Program-made: the position numbers and the translations under genes | The notes under the pieces: model-generated | The model's database searches: none | Told to the model about the DNA's origin: nothing | The model's input: only the letters and a program-made list of their open reading frames with translations | From: Pseudomonas laurentiana | GTDB taxonomy: Bacteria > Pseudomonadota > Gammaproteobacteria > Pseudomonadales > Pseudomonadaceae | Reading direction: 5' to 3' | Assembly: GCF_014648275.1 (NCBI RefSeq) | Contig: NZ_BMQU01000012.1 | Coordinates: forward strand, 1-64,000 | Length of the DNA: 64,000 nt | In this document: positions 33,243 to 42,055 of the stretch, in pieces | Layout of the letters: each line of letters begins with the position of its first letter | Position numbering within the stretch: position 1 is the first letter of the stretch

Positions 33243-33971
33243 ATGAAAATAGGCACCGTTCCATCATCGGCAACTATTGTTAGAGCGCCACCAAAGCCAG
33301 CGCCGACAGAAGACCTTTCAACCTCAAATACGAAGGAGAGCGTAAGCCTCTCGGCGGAGGGGTTGAAGTTGAGCGCCAGCATGGCGCAGGTCGATAGCCA
33401 GAATGATCAAGCCAGGGATAAATACGAGCGTATCTATGGTCGTTACAATTTTGGAGACAAGCTGTGGGCGCAAATCAGGACGCAAGGTAGGGACACGCCG
33501 GTCATACCTGAGTCTCCCAATGATTACTCTGATGAGCAGTTGACCCAGATAAAAAAGTCGTTTGAATTTCTACTGATTATCAATGAGCAGCGAAAAATTA
33601 CGGACAATCCATTTGCAGGGTTGTCACGCTCAGAGCTTGTCGCCATTGTTGAAGATGAAACTGGACGATACACCGACGTAGAGCGTTATACAGCGGAGTA
33701 TGCAAAAAGTGCACTGGACTTTAATTACTTTAGCGCAGCCATGAATTTTGGTAACGATGGACGTCCCCTGTCTCGCGCTTACATCGATTTTCTGGACAGT
33801 CTCAGCCCTGCAGAGCGCTTACGATTCCCTGCGGGTGATCGTGAAATGAGCGAGCGCCTTCTCGCCCAGGAAGAGCAACGCCTCGGCAAACTCCCAGCTG
33901 AGTTCTCTATTTGGGAACTTATGGCTCAGGAGGGGCGCAGCCTGAACAAGGAAATACCAGCAGCGGGTTGA
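33243..33971 (+). CDS. Tandem paralog 3, divergent middle
   Basis: A 242-residue paralog. Residues 1-63 and the last 50 are close to the other copies, but the middle is strongly changed (YGRYNFGDKLWAQIRTQG, PVIPESPNDYSDEQLTQIKK, SALDFNYFSAAMNFGNDGRP). The landmark NPFAGLSRSELVAIVEDETG is kept. Conserved ends with a variable centre suggest recombination or diversifying change at a recognition surface. The tail (WELMAQEGRSLNKEIPAAG) is almost the same as in copy 1. The ATG at 33243 follows AGGGAAAACAAC. Function unknown. Confidence 0.8.
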   Translation: MKIGTVPSSATIVRAPPKPAPTEDLSTSNTKESVSLSAEGLKLSASMAQVDSQNDQARDKYERIYGRYNFGDKLWAQIRTQGRDTPVIPESPNDYSDEQLTQIKKSFEFLLIINEQRKITDNPFAGLSRSELVAIVEDETGRYTDVERYTAEYAKSALDFNYFSAAMNFGNDGRPLSRAYIDFLDSLSPAERLRFPAGDREMSERLLAQEEQRLGKLPAEFSIWELMAQEGRSLNKEIPAAG

Positions 33972-34068
33972 TGCGTTTCAGTGATTGGCACTGTACGCGT
34001 CGGTCGGGATTACGGTAGGTCGTTGCTACCGACTGCGTAATGGTATTCGCCAGGTTAGGGAGAACAAC

Positions 34069-34806
34069 ATGAAAATAGGCACCGTTCCATCATCGGCAAC
34101 TATTGTTAGAACACCACCAAAGCCAGTGCCGACAGAAGAAGCTTCAACCCCAAGCACGAAGGAAAGTGTAAGTCTTTCAGTCGAGGGATTGAAGTTGAGC
34201 GCTAGCATGGCGCAGGTCGATGCCCAGAATGATCAAGCCAGGGATAAATACGAAAGAGTTTACGGTACCCATGGCCTTGGTAAAACGGCTTGGTTGCGGG
34301 TGAGGATGTATGGCGCAGAGGCTTTCAAACAGTCAGAGGTATCGGCAGAGAACTCGCCTGAGCAACTGTCTCGAAAGCAGAAGTCCTTTGAGTTCCTACT
34401 GTCCATTCATGAAGGAAGGGGTAGGCCGGATAATCCATTTGCAGGGCTATCCCGTTCGGAGCTTGCGGCGATCGTAGAGGACGAAAGCGGTGAATATACG
34501 GATGAAGAGCGTTATGTAGCGGATTATGCAAAGGATGGGCTGGATTTCGAGTGTTTTCAGACAGCAGCCAGCTTTATTTTTTCTGCGGGTGATGCGCGCC
34601 CGGTTTATCGCGGCTACATAGAGTTACTGGACGGCCTCAGCCCTGTAGAGCGTTTTCGATATCCGGCGGGTGATCGCGAGAAAGTTGAGCGCCTGCTTGC
34701 CCAAGAAGAACAACGCCTCGGCAAACTCCCTGCCGAGTTCTCTATCTGGGAGTTTATGGCGCAGAAGGGGCAGCGTATGGACACGGATGTACCAGAAGAG
34801 GGTTGA
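34069..34806 (+). CDS. Tandem paralog 4, unknown function
   Basis: A 245-residue paralog whose first 60 residues and upstream 97 bp nearly match copy 2 and its spacer. The body differs moderately (YGTHGLGKTAWLRVRM, VSAENSPEQLS, DYAKDGLDFECFQTAASF). The tail is WEFMAQKGQRMDTDVPEEG. It is the last copy; a short piece of spacer follows before sequence unrelated to the array. It converges on apeB, 105 bp away. It has no signal peptide, membrane segment or recognisable catalytic motif. Confidence 0.8.
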   Translation: MKIGTVPSSATIVRTPPKPVPTEEASTPSTKESVSLSVEGLKLSASMAQVDAQNDQARDKYERVYGTHGLGKTAWLRVRMYGAEAFKQSEVSAENSPEQLSRKQKSFEFLLSIHEGRGRPDNPFAGLSRSELAAIVEDESGEYTDEERYVADYAKDGLDFECFQTAASFIFSAGDARPVYRGYIELLDGLSPVERFRYPAGDREKVERLLAQEEQRLGKLPAEFSIWEFMAQKGQRMDTDVPEEG

Positions 34807-34845
34807 TGCCTTTCAGCGGTTGGCCCAGTACAAGGTAGCATCACA

Positions 34846-34906
34846 GGCAAGCCTTGCTCCCTCGGGGGCTGTTCAAATCCCCCGGCAAGGCCTGCCTCTG
34901 CAGGCC
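34846..34906. other. Hairpin cluster between the array and apeB
   Basis: GGCAAG..GGGGG pairs with CCCCC-GGCAAGGCCTGCC (34846-34895), overlapping a perfect hairpin GGCCTGC-CTCT-GCAGGCC (34889-34906). No T-run is present. It may act as a bidirectional barrier or REP-like element between convergent genes. Confidence 0.5.
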
Positions 34907-34911
34907 GGGTG

Positions 34912-36201
34912 TTACGGCAGGTCGCGGCTGCGGTAGAACGCCGTCAGTACTTTCACCAGGTGCGCCAGATCATGGCTGCCGCACAGCTCGCGAATTGAGT
35001 GCATGGCAAAGGTCGGCAGGCCGATGTCGACGGTGCGCACGCCCAGGTGGCTCGCGGTAATCGGGCCGATGGTCGAGCCGCAACCCATGTCGCTGCGCAC
35101 CACGAAACTCTGTACCGGCACTTCCTCGGCCATGCACAGATGGCGGAAGAAACCGGCGGTTTCGCTGTTGGTGGCGTAACGCTGGTTGTTGTTGACCTTG
35201 ATGACCGGGCCGGCGTTGAGCTTGGGACCGTGGTTGCCGTCATGCTTGTCGGCGTAGTTCGGGTGTACGCCGTGGGCGTTGTCGGCCGACACCAGCAGCG
35301 AGCGCTGAATGGTCCGGACGAAGTCGTCGCCGTCAGGCAGCAGGCGGCGCAGGGTTTGTTCCAGCATCGGGCCATCGGCCCCGCAGGCTGAGGAAGAACC
35401 GACTTCCTCATGGTCATTGCATACCAGCACGCAGGTTTCGTCACTGTCGGCAGCCAATAGCGCTTGCAGACCGGCATAGCAGGACAGCAGGTTGTCCAGC
35501 CGCGCACCGGCGATGAAGTCGCCGTTCAGGCCAACCAGCGCGGCGGTCTGGGTGTCGTAGAAGCTCAGTTCGTAATCCAGCACCACATCGGCGTTCAGGC
35601 CGTGTTCGCGGGCCAGTTGATCCGTCAGCAGGGCGCGAAAATCAACGCGCTCATCGCCAGCTACCTGAGCCAGAATGGGCGGCAGCTCGGTCTGGGCGTT
35701 GATCGCCCAGCCCTCGTTGGCAGTGCGGTTGAGGTGGATCGCCAGGTTTGGGATCACCGCAATCGGCAGCTTGAAGTCGATCAGTTGGCTTTCAACCTTG
35801 CCATCGCGACGGAAGGTTACCCGCCCGGCCAGGGACAGGTCTCGGTCGAACCACGGTGCCAGCAGCGCACCGCCGTAGACTTCCACGCCCAGTTGCAAGA
35901 AGCCCTGGCGTTGCAGCTCCGGTTGCGGCTTGACCCGCAGGCATGGGCTGTCGGTGTGGGCGCCGACCAGGCGGATGCCGTCGATCAAGGGCGAGTGCCG
36001 ACCGAGCTTGAAAGCGATGATCGAGGAGTCGTTTCGGGTCAGGTAGTAGCGGCCGCCAGCGGTGGTGGCCCAACTGTCGCGCTCGTCCAGGCGCTGGAAC
36101 CCCGCCGCTTCGAGGCGTAGAGCGAGGCCGGTGGTGGCATGGAACGGCGTGGGGGAGGCCTTCAGAAAATCGATCAGGCCTTGATTCAGGGCATCGCGCA
36201 T
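34912..36201 (-). CDS. apeB: M18-family aminopeptidase
   Basis: A 429-residue cytosolic zinc aminopeptidase of the aspartyl/M18 family. Metal-binding and catalytic signatures are LVGAHTDSP (about 79), [15 protein letters not shown] (about 261), [11 protein letters not shown] (about 303) and the C-terminal [13 protein letters not shown] (about 400). It removes N-terminal residues from peptides and probably works as a large oligomer. ATG at 36201. Its gene marks the return from the accessory array to core genome. Confidence 0.94.
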   Translation of the reverse strand: MRDALNQGLIDFLKASPTPFHATTGLALRLEAAGFQRLDERDSWATTAGGRYYLTRNDSSIIAFKLGRHSPLIDGIRLVGAHTDSPCLRVKPQPELQRQGFLQLGVEVYGGALLAPWFDRDLSLAGRVTFRRDGKVESQLIDFKLPIAVIPNLAIHLNRTANEGWAINAQTELPPILAQVAGDERVDFRALLTDQLAREHGLNADVVLDYELSFYDTQTAALVGLNGDFIAGARLDNLLSCYAGLQALLAADSDETCVLVCNDHEEVGSSSACGADGPMLEQTLRRLLPDGDDFVRTIQRSLLVSADNAHGVHPNYADKHDGNHGPKLNAGPVIKVNNNQRYATNSETAGFFRHLCMAEEVPVQSFVVRSDMGCGSTIGPITASHLGVRTVDIGLPTFAMHSIRELCGSHDLAHLVKVLTAFYRSRDLP

Positions 36202-36337
36202 AAGTCACTCCAGACAGCAGTGGCGCGAGTTTAACGTATTGCTTGGGGATTGGGGTGGCTCGAATCGCCGACAAGGCCAGCGCCAACAAGGGTTCTGCAG
36301 GCGCTGGCCATGCCGCTGATAGCGGTGTTGCCATTCA

Positions 36338-36973
36338 TCAGAACGGCGCTGGGCACTCGAAGCGCAACCGCTCACCGGTCACCGGATGAGTGAAGCTCAA
36401 CATGCTCGCGTGCAGGCACAGCCGTTCATGGGCGGCCAGCGCCTCGGGGTTGGCGTACAGGCGATCACCCAGCAGCGGATGGCCGATGGAGAGCATATGC
36501 ACGCGCAACTGGTGCGAGCGGCCGGTAATCGGCGTCAGCTCAACCCGGCAGTGGTCGCCACACCGCTCGACGATACGCCAGAAGGTCAGCGCATGCTTGC
36601 CCTGCTCATGGTCCACCACATGCCGTGGCTTGGTCGGCGGGTCGTAGCGCAGTGGCAGGTCGATACTGCCGCTGTCCAGTTCCGGTTGTCCCCAGCACAG
36701 CGCGGTGTAGGCCTTCTCGGTTTCCCGGTCATGGAACTGGCGGGACAGCTCGCGGTGGCTGTCGGCATCACGCGCCAGGAGGATGATCCCGGAGGTTTCC
36801 CAATCCAGGCGATGGACGATGCGGGCTTCCGGATAACCGTTTTCCTGCAGGCGGGTAATCAGGCAGTCGCGGTTGTCCTCGGCGCGGCCGGGGACGGACA
36901 GCAGCAGGGTCGGTTTGTTGACCACCAGGACGGCGGCATCCTGGTGCAGGATATGGACGTTGGACAGCGGCAT
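36338..36973 (-). CDS. rluA: RluA-family pseudouridine synthase (23S rRNA/tRNA)
   Basis: A 211-residue enzyme with the RluA catalytic motif HRLDWETSGI (about 54-63), whose Asp attacks the uracil ring, plus the family blocks VVNKPTLLLSVPG and TGRSHQLRVHM. Length and lack of an S4 domain fit RluA itself, which modifies U746 of 23S rRNA and U32 of some tRNAs, instead of RluC/RluD. ATG at 36973. It lies between apeB and minE, as in other pseudomonads. Confidence 0.9.
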   Translation of the reverse strand: MPLSNVHILHQDAAVLVVNKPTLLLSVPGRAEDNRDCLITRLQENGYPEARIVHRLDWETSGIILLARDADSHRELSRQFHDRETEKAYTALCWGQPELDSGSIDLPLRYDPPTKPRHVVDHEQGKHALTFWRIVERCGDHCRVELTPITGRSHQLRVHMLSIGHPLLGDRLYANPEALAAHERLCLHASMLSFTHPVTGERLRFECPAPF

Positions 36974-37063
36974 TGCATGCTCTCTGTAAACACCAACGGC
37001 GACCGTCGAACCCTCGCAATGCGAAGGCCCGGCGGTCGCCGTGGTGGCTTGCCCGGCTGCCTG

Positions 37064-37318
37064 TCAGCGGTCGGGCAGGGTGATGTTGAGTTCCAGGATC
37101 GAGCAGCTGCCCTGGTTTTCCAGAGCGACCTGCACATCATCGTTGCCGATGTTGACGTACTTGCGGATCACCTCCACCAGCTCCTTCTGCAAGGCTGGCA
37201 GGTAGTCCGGGGTACTGCGCTGACCGCGCTCGTGCGCCACGATGATCTGTAGACGCTCTTTCGCAACCGAGGCGGTACTTACTTTTTTGCTGGCACGAAA
37301 GAAGTCAAAAAGGTTCAT
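37064..37318 (-). CDS. minE: Cell division topological factor MinE
   Basis: An 84-residue protein. The N-terminal part ([28 protein letters not shown]) contains the amphipathic membrane-binding start and the helix that displaces MinC and triggers MinD ATPase. The C-terminal part ([18 protein letters not shown]) is the dimerisation and topological-specificity domain. Three bases after the minD stop, last gene of minCDE. Makes the Min system oscillate so that division occurs at midcell. Confidence 0.96.
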   Translation of the reverse strand: MNLFDFFRASKKVSTASVAKERLQIIVAHERGQRSTPDYLPALQKELVEVIRKYVNIGNDDVQVALENQGSCSILELNITLPDR

Positions 37319-37321
37319 TGA

Positions 37322-38134
37322 TTAGTTGCCTCCAAACAGGCGCTCGAAGAATCCCTTCTTCTGTACATCGAGGAAACGATGTTCCACGGTTTTACCCAGC
37401 AAACGGTCAACGGTATCGCTGTACGCCTGGCCGGCGTCGCTCTGGTCATCGAGGATGACGGGAACGCCCTGGTTGGATGCCTTGAGCACCGCCTGGGATT
37501 CAGGGATAACGCCCAGCAGGGCAACGGCGAGAATTTCCTTCACGTCTTCGACACCGAGCATTTCGCCCTTGCTCACGCGCTCTGGATGGTAGCGGGTGAT
37601 CAGCAGGTGTTCCTTGATCGGGTCTTCGCCTTTCTCGGCGCGGCGCGATTTGCTCGCCAGCAGGCCCAGCATGCGGTCGGAGTCGCGTACCGAGGACACT
37701 TCCGGGTTGGTCACGACGATCGCCTCATCAGCGAAGTACATGGCCAGGTGGGCACCTTTCTCGATGCCGGCCGGTGAGTCGCAGACCACGTAGTCGAAGG
37801 TGTCCTTGAGTTCCATCAGGACTTTCTCGACGCCTTCCTGGGTCAGCGCGTCCTTGTCGCGGGTCTGGCTGGCCGCCAGCACGTAAAGGTTTTCAAGGCG
37901 CTTGTCCTTGATCAGGGCTTGTTGCAGGTTGGCTTCGCCATTCACGACGTTGACGAAGTCATAGACCACGCGGCGTTCGCAGCCCATGATCAGGTCAAGA
38001 TTACGCAGGCCGACGTCGAAGTCGACGATGACTGTCTTGTGGCCACGCAGAGCGAGGCCGGTACCGATAGCGGCGCTGGTGGTGGTCTTACCCACACCAC
38101 CCTTGCCGGATGTAACCACGAGAATCTTGGCCAA
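37322..38134 (-). CDS. minD: Septum site-determining ATPase MinD
   Basis: A 270-residue ParA/Mrp-type ATPase with the deviant Walker A KGGVGKTTT (residues 11-19, signature lysine retained), switch region DFDVGLRNLDLIMG and Walker B CDSPAGIE. The C-terminus (VQKKGFFERLFGG) is the amphipathic membrane-targeting helix. It recruits MinC to the membrane and is released by MinE. ATG at 38134, 96 bp after minC. Confidence 0.97.
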   Translation of the reverse strand: MAKILVVTSGKGGVGKTTTSAAIGTGLALRGHKTVIVDFDVGLRNLDLIMGCERRVVYDFVNVVNGEANLQQALIKDKRLENLYVLAASQTRDKDALTQEGVEKVLMELKDTFDYVVCDSPAGIEKGAHLAMYFADEAIVVTNPEVSSVRDSDRMLGLLASKSRRAEKGEDPIKEHLLITRYHPERVSKGEMLGVEDVKEILAVALLGVIPESQAVLKASNQGVPVILDDQSDAGQAYSDTVDRLLGKTVEHRFLDVQKKGFFERLFGGN

Positions 38135-38230
38135 GGTGTATCACCCCTAAAGAAAAAAGGACGTTCAGTCCCAAAAAATACAAAACGGCAACGTCGAAAA
38201 AAGTTGCGCGGAAAATGGCGGCAGTATCCG

Positions 38231-38971
38231 TTAAAGACGGGTGATGTTCAACACGTCACCGGACAGGCTGACCTGCACCCCGGCCCCCCACAGCGGATCG
38301 CGGCGCAGGTCTTCGGAGACCTTGTATTGCCCGGCGATCGAGACCAGTTCAGCGGTCATTTGCTGGCAGAAAATCCGTGCCTTGGTGTTGCCCTTGATCC
38401 CGGCCAGGGCGCGCCCACGCATCGCCCCGTACACATGGATATTGCCGTCGGCAAGAAGTTCCGCCCCCGGGCTGACCGACGAGATCACGACCAGGTCGCC
38501 GCCCTGAGCATAGATCTGCTGGCCGCCACGTACAGGTGAGGTGATGATTTTGGTCGGTTTTACCGCAGGTTCTGCCGGTGGCTCGGGTTTTTTCTTCTCG
38601 ACCACTGGCTCTGGCAGCTCCACGGGCCGCTCGCGGGCGCCGGAGGGCGGCAATACGGGCAGGTCGATGGCGATGGCGGCCGCAATGTCCTCGATCCGGC
38701 TGGCGCGAATCGCCAGGGTGCGCAGGCCGTGTTGACGGCAGACCCGCATCAGGCCCGGCAGGTCCACGGCGCCTTCGCTGGGCGGCAACTTGTCCAGGGC
38801 CAGCACCAACGGGGTATTGCTGAAGAAGTTGGGGGCCTGGGCAACCTTGGCGGCCAATTGCCGATCCAGGCCCTCAAGGTTGTTTTGCGCAAGCTCAAGC
38901 ACGGTAATGGCGAGCATGCTGCCCTTGAGCTGGAACACGGGTTCTTGGTCGGGCGTCTGAGTTTGGCTCAT
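38231..38971 (-). CDS. minC: Septum site-determining protein MinC
   Basis: A 246-residue inhibitor of FtsZ assembly. The N-terminal domain (residues 10-110, [25 protein letters not shown]) acts on FtsZ. A proline/charged linker ([16 protein letters not shown]) leads to the C-terminal beta-helix (from about 145: [33 protein letters not shown]), which dimerises and binds MinD. ATG 38971 is preferred; ATG 38980 would add three residues. Neither has a strong Shine-Dalgarno. First gene of minCDE, divergent from the acyltransferase gene. Confidence 0.95.
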   Translation of the reverse strand: MSQTQTPDQEPVFQLKGSMLAITVLELAQNNLEGLDRQLAAKVAQAPNFFSNTPLVLALDKLPPSEGAVDLPGLMRVCRQHGLRTLAIRASRIEDIAAAIAIDLPVLPPSGARERPVELPEPVVEKKKPEPPAEPAVKPTKIITSPVRGGQQIYAQGGDLVVISSVSPGAELLADGNIHVYGAMRGRALAGIKGNTKARIFCQQMTAELVSIAGQYKVSEDLRRDPLWGAGVQVSLSGDVLNITRL

Positions 38972-39091
38972 GGTCTGCATCGGGCGACTTGTTACGAAAA
39001 AGTGCCCAGACTTATAACGAGATCGTACGTTAGCCGCAACCCGCACCGAACCGTTGTAGAATGCGCGGCCTTTGTCTTTCCGGAATCTTGA

Positions 39092-40024
39092 ATGGATCGC
39101 CCGCGCTTTCGTCCCTATTTTTTGCACCCGCGCTTCTGGCCATTGTGGCTGGGCCTGGGCGTGCTCTGGCTGATCGTACAGCTGCCTTACCGGGTATTGC
39201 TGGCAATCGGTCGTGGCCTCGGGTTAGCCATGTACCGTGTTGCAGGCGAGCGTCGGCGCATTGCCGCACGCAATCTAGAGCTGTGCTTCCCTGAGCTGTC
39301 GTCCGACGAGCGGACCCGCCTGCTCAAGGAAAATTTCGCCTCCACCGGCATCGCCTTCTTCGAAATGGCCATGAGCTGGTGGTGGCCAAAAGCCCGTCTG
39401 GCGCGTCTGGCGCATATCGAAGGGCTGGAACACCTGCAGGCCGCCCAGCGTGATGGCCAGGGCGCCATCCTGATGGCGTTGCATTTCACCACGCTGGAGA
39501 TCGGTGCAGCCTTGCTCGGCCAGAAACACACCATCGATGGCATGTACCGCGAGCACAAGAACCCGTTGTTCGACTTTGTACAGCGCCAGGGGCGCGAGCG
39601 GCATAACCTCGACTCGCTGGCCGTGGAGCGTGAGGACGTGCGCGGCATGCTCAAGCTGCTGCGTGCCGGCCGGGCGATCTGGTATGCGCCAGACCAGGAC
39701 TATGGCGCCAAGCAGAGCCTGTTCGTGCCGCTGTTCGGCATCGACGCCGCGACAGTCACGGCAACCACCAAGTTTGCCCGCCTGGGCAAGGCCAGGGTGA
39801 TCCCCTTTACCCAACAGCGCCTGGCCGATGGCAGCGGTTACCGGCTGGTGATCCACCCTCCGCTGGCCGACTTCCCGGGGGAGACCGAAGAGGACGACTG
39901 CCTGCGTATCAATCAGTGGGTCGAGGCATCGATCCGTGAATGCCCTGAGCAGTACCTGTGGGCGCATCGACGCTTCAAGTCGCGGCCGCCAGGAGCACCG
40001 AAGCTTTACGAAAAACGGCGTTAG
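39092..40024 (+). CDS. lpxL: Lipid A late acyltransferase (LpxL/HtrB family)
   Basis: A 310-residue inner-membrane enzyme that adds a secondary acyl chain to lipid A precursors on the cytoplasmic face. One N-terminal membrane segment (residues 15-35) is followed by the acyltransferase domain. Its catalytic H(X4)E motif is visible as LHFTTLEIG near residue 130, with [10 protein letters not shown] and PDQDYG as further family blocks. ATG at 39092, 120 bp from divergent minC. Pseudomonads have more than one paralog, so the exact acyl chain and position are not certain. Confidence 0.9.
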   Translation: MDRPRFRPYFLHPRFWPLWLGLGVLWLIVQLPYRVLLAIGRGLGLAMYRVAGERRRIAARNLELCFPELSSDERTRLLKENFASTGIAFFEMAMSWWWPKARLARLAHIEGLEHLQAAQRDGQGAILMALHFTTLEIGAALLGQKHTIDGMYREHKNPLFDFVQRQGRERHNLDSLAVEREDVRGMLKLLRAGRAIWYAPDQDYGAKQSLFVPLFGIDAATVTATTKFARLGKARVIPFTQQRLADGSGYRLVIHPPLADFPGETEEDDCLRINQWVEASIRECPEQYLWAHRRFKSRPPGAPKLYEKRR

Positions 40025-40066
40025 TCCATATACGGGCTTTCCAGCAAGTACTCAGGGAGCAACAGC

Positions 40067-41218
40067 ATGGCAGCAGCAGAACCGGTTACCGGTCTGATCC
40101 TTTCCGGCGGCGGTGCCCGTGCCGCTTATCAAGTCGGGGTGTTGGCCGGGATTGCCGATCTGTTGCCAGCGGGTGCTGCCAATCCCTTTCCGGTGATTGT
40201 CGGCACCTCCGCCGGGGCTATCAACGCCGTTACCCTGGCCAGCGGCGCCATGCAGTTTTCCGAGACCATTCACCGGCTCACCGAGCTTTGGCAGGGCTTT
40301 CGCAGCAGCCAGGTGTTGCGCAGTGACTGGCCAGGGGTGGTGCGTCAAGCCGCGCGCTTTGTCTTTCACAACCTGTTGGGGCTGGGTGGCCCCGTGCCGG
40401 TTGCGTTGCTCGACAGCTCGCCGTTGCGCGGCCTGCTCAACACGCACTTGAACCTGAACGGGATTACCACGGCGATCGAGCAGAAACACCTGCACGCCGT
40501 GGCGGTGACCGCCTTCGGTTACGAGTCGGGACAGGCCGTGACCTTCTACCAGGGGCGTGGCGCTATCGACCCTTGGTTGCGCCACCGGCGAATTGGCATG
40601 CCCACGCACTTGACCATCGAGCACCTGCTGGCCAGCTCGGCGATTCCCTTGCTTTTTGCTCCGGTGATGCTGGGGAAAGAGTTCTTCGGTGATGGTGCGG
40701 TGCGCCAGTCGGCGCCGATCAGCCCGGCGTTGCACCTGGGGGCGAACCGGGTGCTGGTGGTCGGGGTCAGTGGTAACCCTCATCACCCGTCGGAGCTCCT
40801 CCCGCATCAGCGCAGCTTCAGTGGTCAGCACCCAAGCCTTGCGCAAATTGGCGGGCACATGCTCAACAGTACCTTCATCGACAGCCTGGAGGACGATCTG
40901 GAATTACTGCAGCGGCTTAACCACCTGAGTCACCTGTTGCCGCCCGAGCGACGCCCCAAACACCTGGGGCTGACACCGGTGGAGGTGCTGGTGGTCGCAC
41001 CCAGCCAGCCGCTGGATGAAATCGCCGCCCGTCACCGGCGGGAGTTGCCAGCGGCGTTGCGCCTGTTCCTGCGCGGGCCGGGGGCGACCAAAACCAGCGG
41101 CGCCGGGGTGCTCAGCTACCTGCTGTTCGAGGCCAGCTACTGCAGTGAGCTGATTGAACTGGGACGACGCGATGCCCTGGCCAAGCGTTCACAGCTCAGC
41201 CGGTTTCTCGGGCTTTGA
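40067..41218 (+). CDS. Patatin-like phospholipase
   Basis: A 383-residue patatin-family protein with all three elements of the Ser-Asp dyad fold: the oxyanion loop SGGGARAAYQVG (residues 13-24), nucleophile GTSAG (about 45-49) and DGAVRQ (about 208) with the catalytic Asp. No signal peptide; probably cytoplasmic or membrane-associated. Likely hydrolyses acyl esters of phospholipids, but the substrate is unknown. ATG 40067 follows AGGGAGCAAC. 42 bp after lpxL on the same strand, so the two may be co-transcribed. Confidence 0.9.
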   Translation: MAAAEPVTGLILSGGGARAAYQVGVLAGIADLLPAGAANPFPVIVGTSAGAINAVTLASGAMQFSETIHRLTELWQGFRSSQVLRSDWPGVVRQAARFVFHNLLGLGGPVPVALLDSSPLRGLLNTHLNLNGITTAIEQKHLHAVAVTAFGYESGQAVTFYQGRGAIDPWLRHRRIGMPTHLTIEHLLASSAIPLLFAPVMLGKEFFGDGAVRQSAPISPALHLGANRVLVVGVSGNPHHPSELLPHQRSFSGQHPSLAQIGGHMLNSTFIDSLEDDLELLQRLNHLSHLLPPERRPKHLGLTPVEVLVVAPSQPLDEIAARHRRELPAALRLFLRGPGATKTSGAGVLSYLLFEASYCSELIELGRRDALAKRSQLSRFLGL

Positions 41219-41269
41219 TCCGACCAGCCTTCGCGATGTCGTCTTCCGTAGGGTCGGGTCAGTACCTCG

Positions 41270-42055
41270 TCATTCGTTGATCTGCAGTTGCCGTGCTGCC
41301 GTGTAGACGTAACGCACCTTCTCATACTCGAATGGCGAGTTCGTCTGGCCATAGCGGAAGCTGGTGGTGTAGCGCTTGTCGACCGCGCGTAGCGCGACCA
41401 GTTCAGGGTGATTGCTGCTGACTTCAGCAACGTTGAGGAAGTTGATCTGCGTCTCGCCGCGGTAGTCCACCACCAGCCCTCCGGTGTCCCGCAGGTTGGA
41501 CGGGCCGAGGATCGGCAGCATCAGGTAAGGGCCTTCGGGCACACCATAGAAACCCAGTGTCTGGCCGAAGTCTTCGCTTTGATGCGGAATGCCCATTTTG
41601 GTGGCCGGGTCCCACAAGCCTGCGACCCCAATCGTGGTGTTCAACAGCAGACGCGCGGTGACCTCCATCGAACGCTTGCCCTTGAGTTGCAGCAGGCTGT
41701 TTAACAGGTTCGGCACATCGCCCAGGTTGCTGAAGAAGTTGCTCACGCCGCTGCGGACAAAGCCGGGGGTAATCGCCTGGTAGCCATTGACCACCGGCAG
41801 GAACACCCACTCATCGAAGCGGTAGTTGAAGTGGTACACCCGGCGATTCCAGGACTCCCATGGGTCATAGACGTTCAGGGCGGTCAAGGTCGAGCGCTCA
41901 AACTCGCGTTGATCCAGGCCAGGGTTGAACTTCAGGGACTTGAGTGGCTGGGTAAAACCATCGGCGTCCGCCGTGGGGGCCTGAGGTGGGGTGTCGTCGG
42001 CCTGAGCCAGGCCGGCGGTGAGCAGCGCCGCAACGAAGAGAAGTTTTTTAACCAC
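41270..42055 (-). CDS. mlaA: Outer-membrane lipid asymmetry protein MlaA (VacJ)
   Basis: A 261-residue member of the MlaA/VacJ family, which removes misplaced phospholipids from the outer leaflet and hands them to the Mla pathway. A signal peptide at the start (KKLLFVAALLTAGLAQA) ends in Ala instead of a lipobox Cys, so this member seems secreted without lipid anchor. Family blocks: NVYDPWESWNRRVYHFNY, SNLGDVPNLLNSLLQ and EDFGQTLGFYGVPEGPYLMLP. The GTG at 42055 has GGAG upstream and overlaps the preceding gene by eight bases. Other mla genes are not in the window. Confidence 0.9.
   Translation of the reverse strand: MVKKLLFVAALLTAGLAQADDTPPQAPTADADGFTQPLKSLKFNPGLDQREFERSTLTALNVYDPWESWNRRVYHFNYRFDEWVFLPVVNGYQAITPGFVRSGVSNFFSNLGDVPNLLNSLLQLKGKRSMEVTARLLLNTTIGVAGLWDPATKMGIPHQSEDFGQTLGFYGVPEGPYLMLPILGPSNLRDTGGLVVDYRGETQINFLNVAEVSSNHPELVALRAVDKRYTTSFRYGQTNSPFEYEKVRYVYTAARQLQINE

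Larger units (their letters stand above)
31573..34806 (+). repeat. Tandem array of four paralogous gene units
   Basis: Four head-to-tail genes with start-to-start distances of 835, 835 and 826 bp. The spacers between them (32311-32407, 33146-33242, 33972-34068) are each exactly 97 bp and clearly homologous, ending in a shared GCGTAATGGTATTCGC block and the ribosome site. Spacers 1 and 3 are nearly identical, while spacer 2 differs at many positions. A truncated start of the same spacer follows gene 4 (from 34804). The DNA is less GC-rich than the surroundings. Confidence 0.9.

Noticed and set aside
31573-34806. CRISPR array or simple satellite repeats
   Set aside because: The 97-bp units are spacers between intact 0.7-kb genes, not short repeats with unique spacers; this is a gene duplication array.
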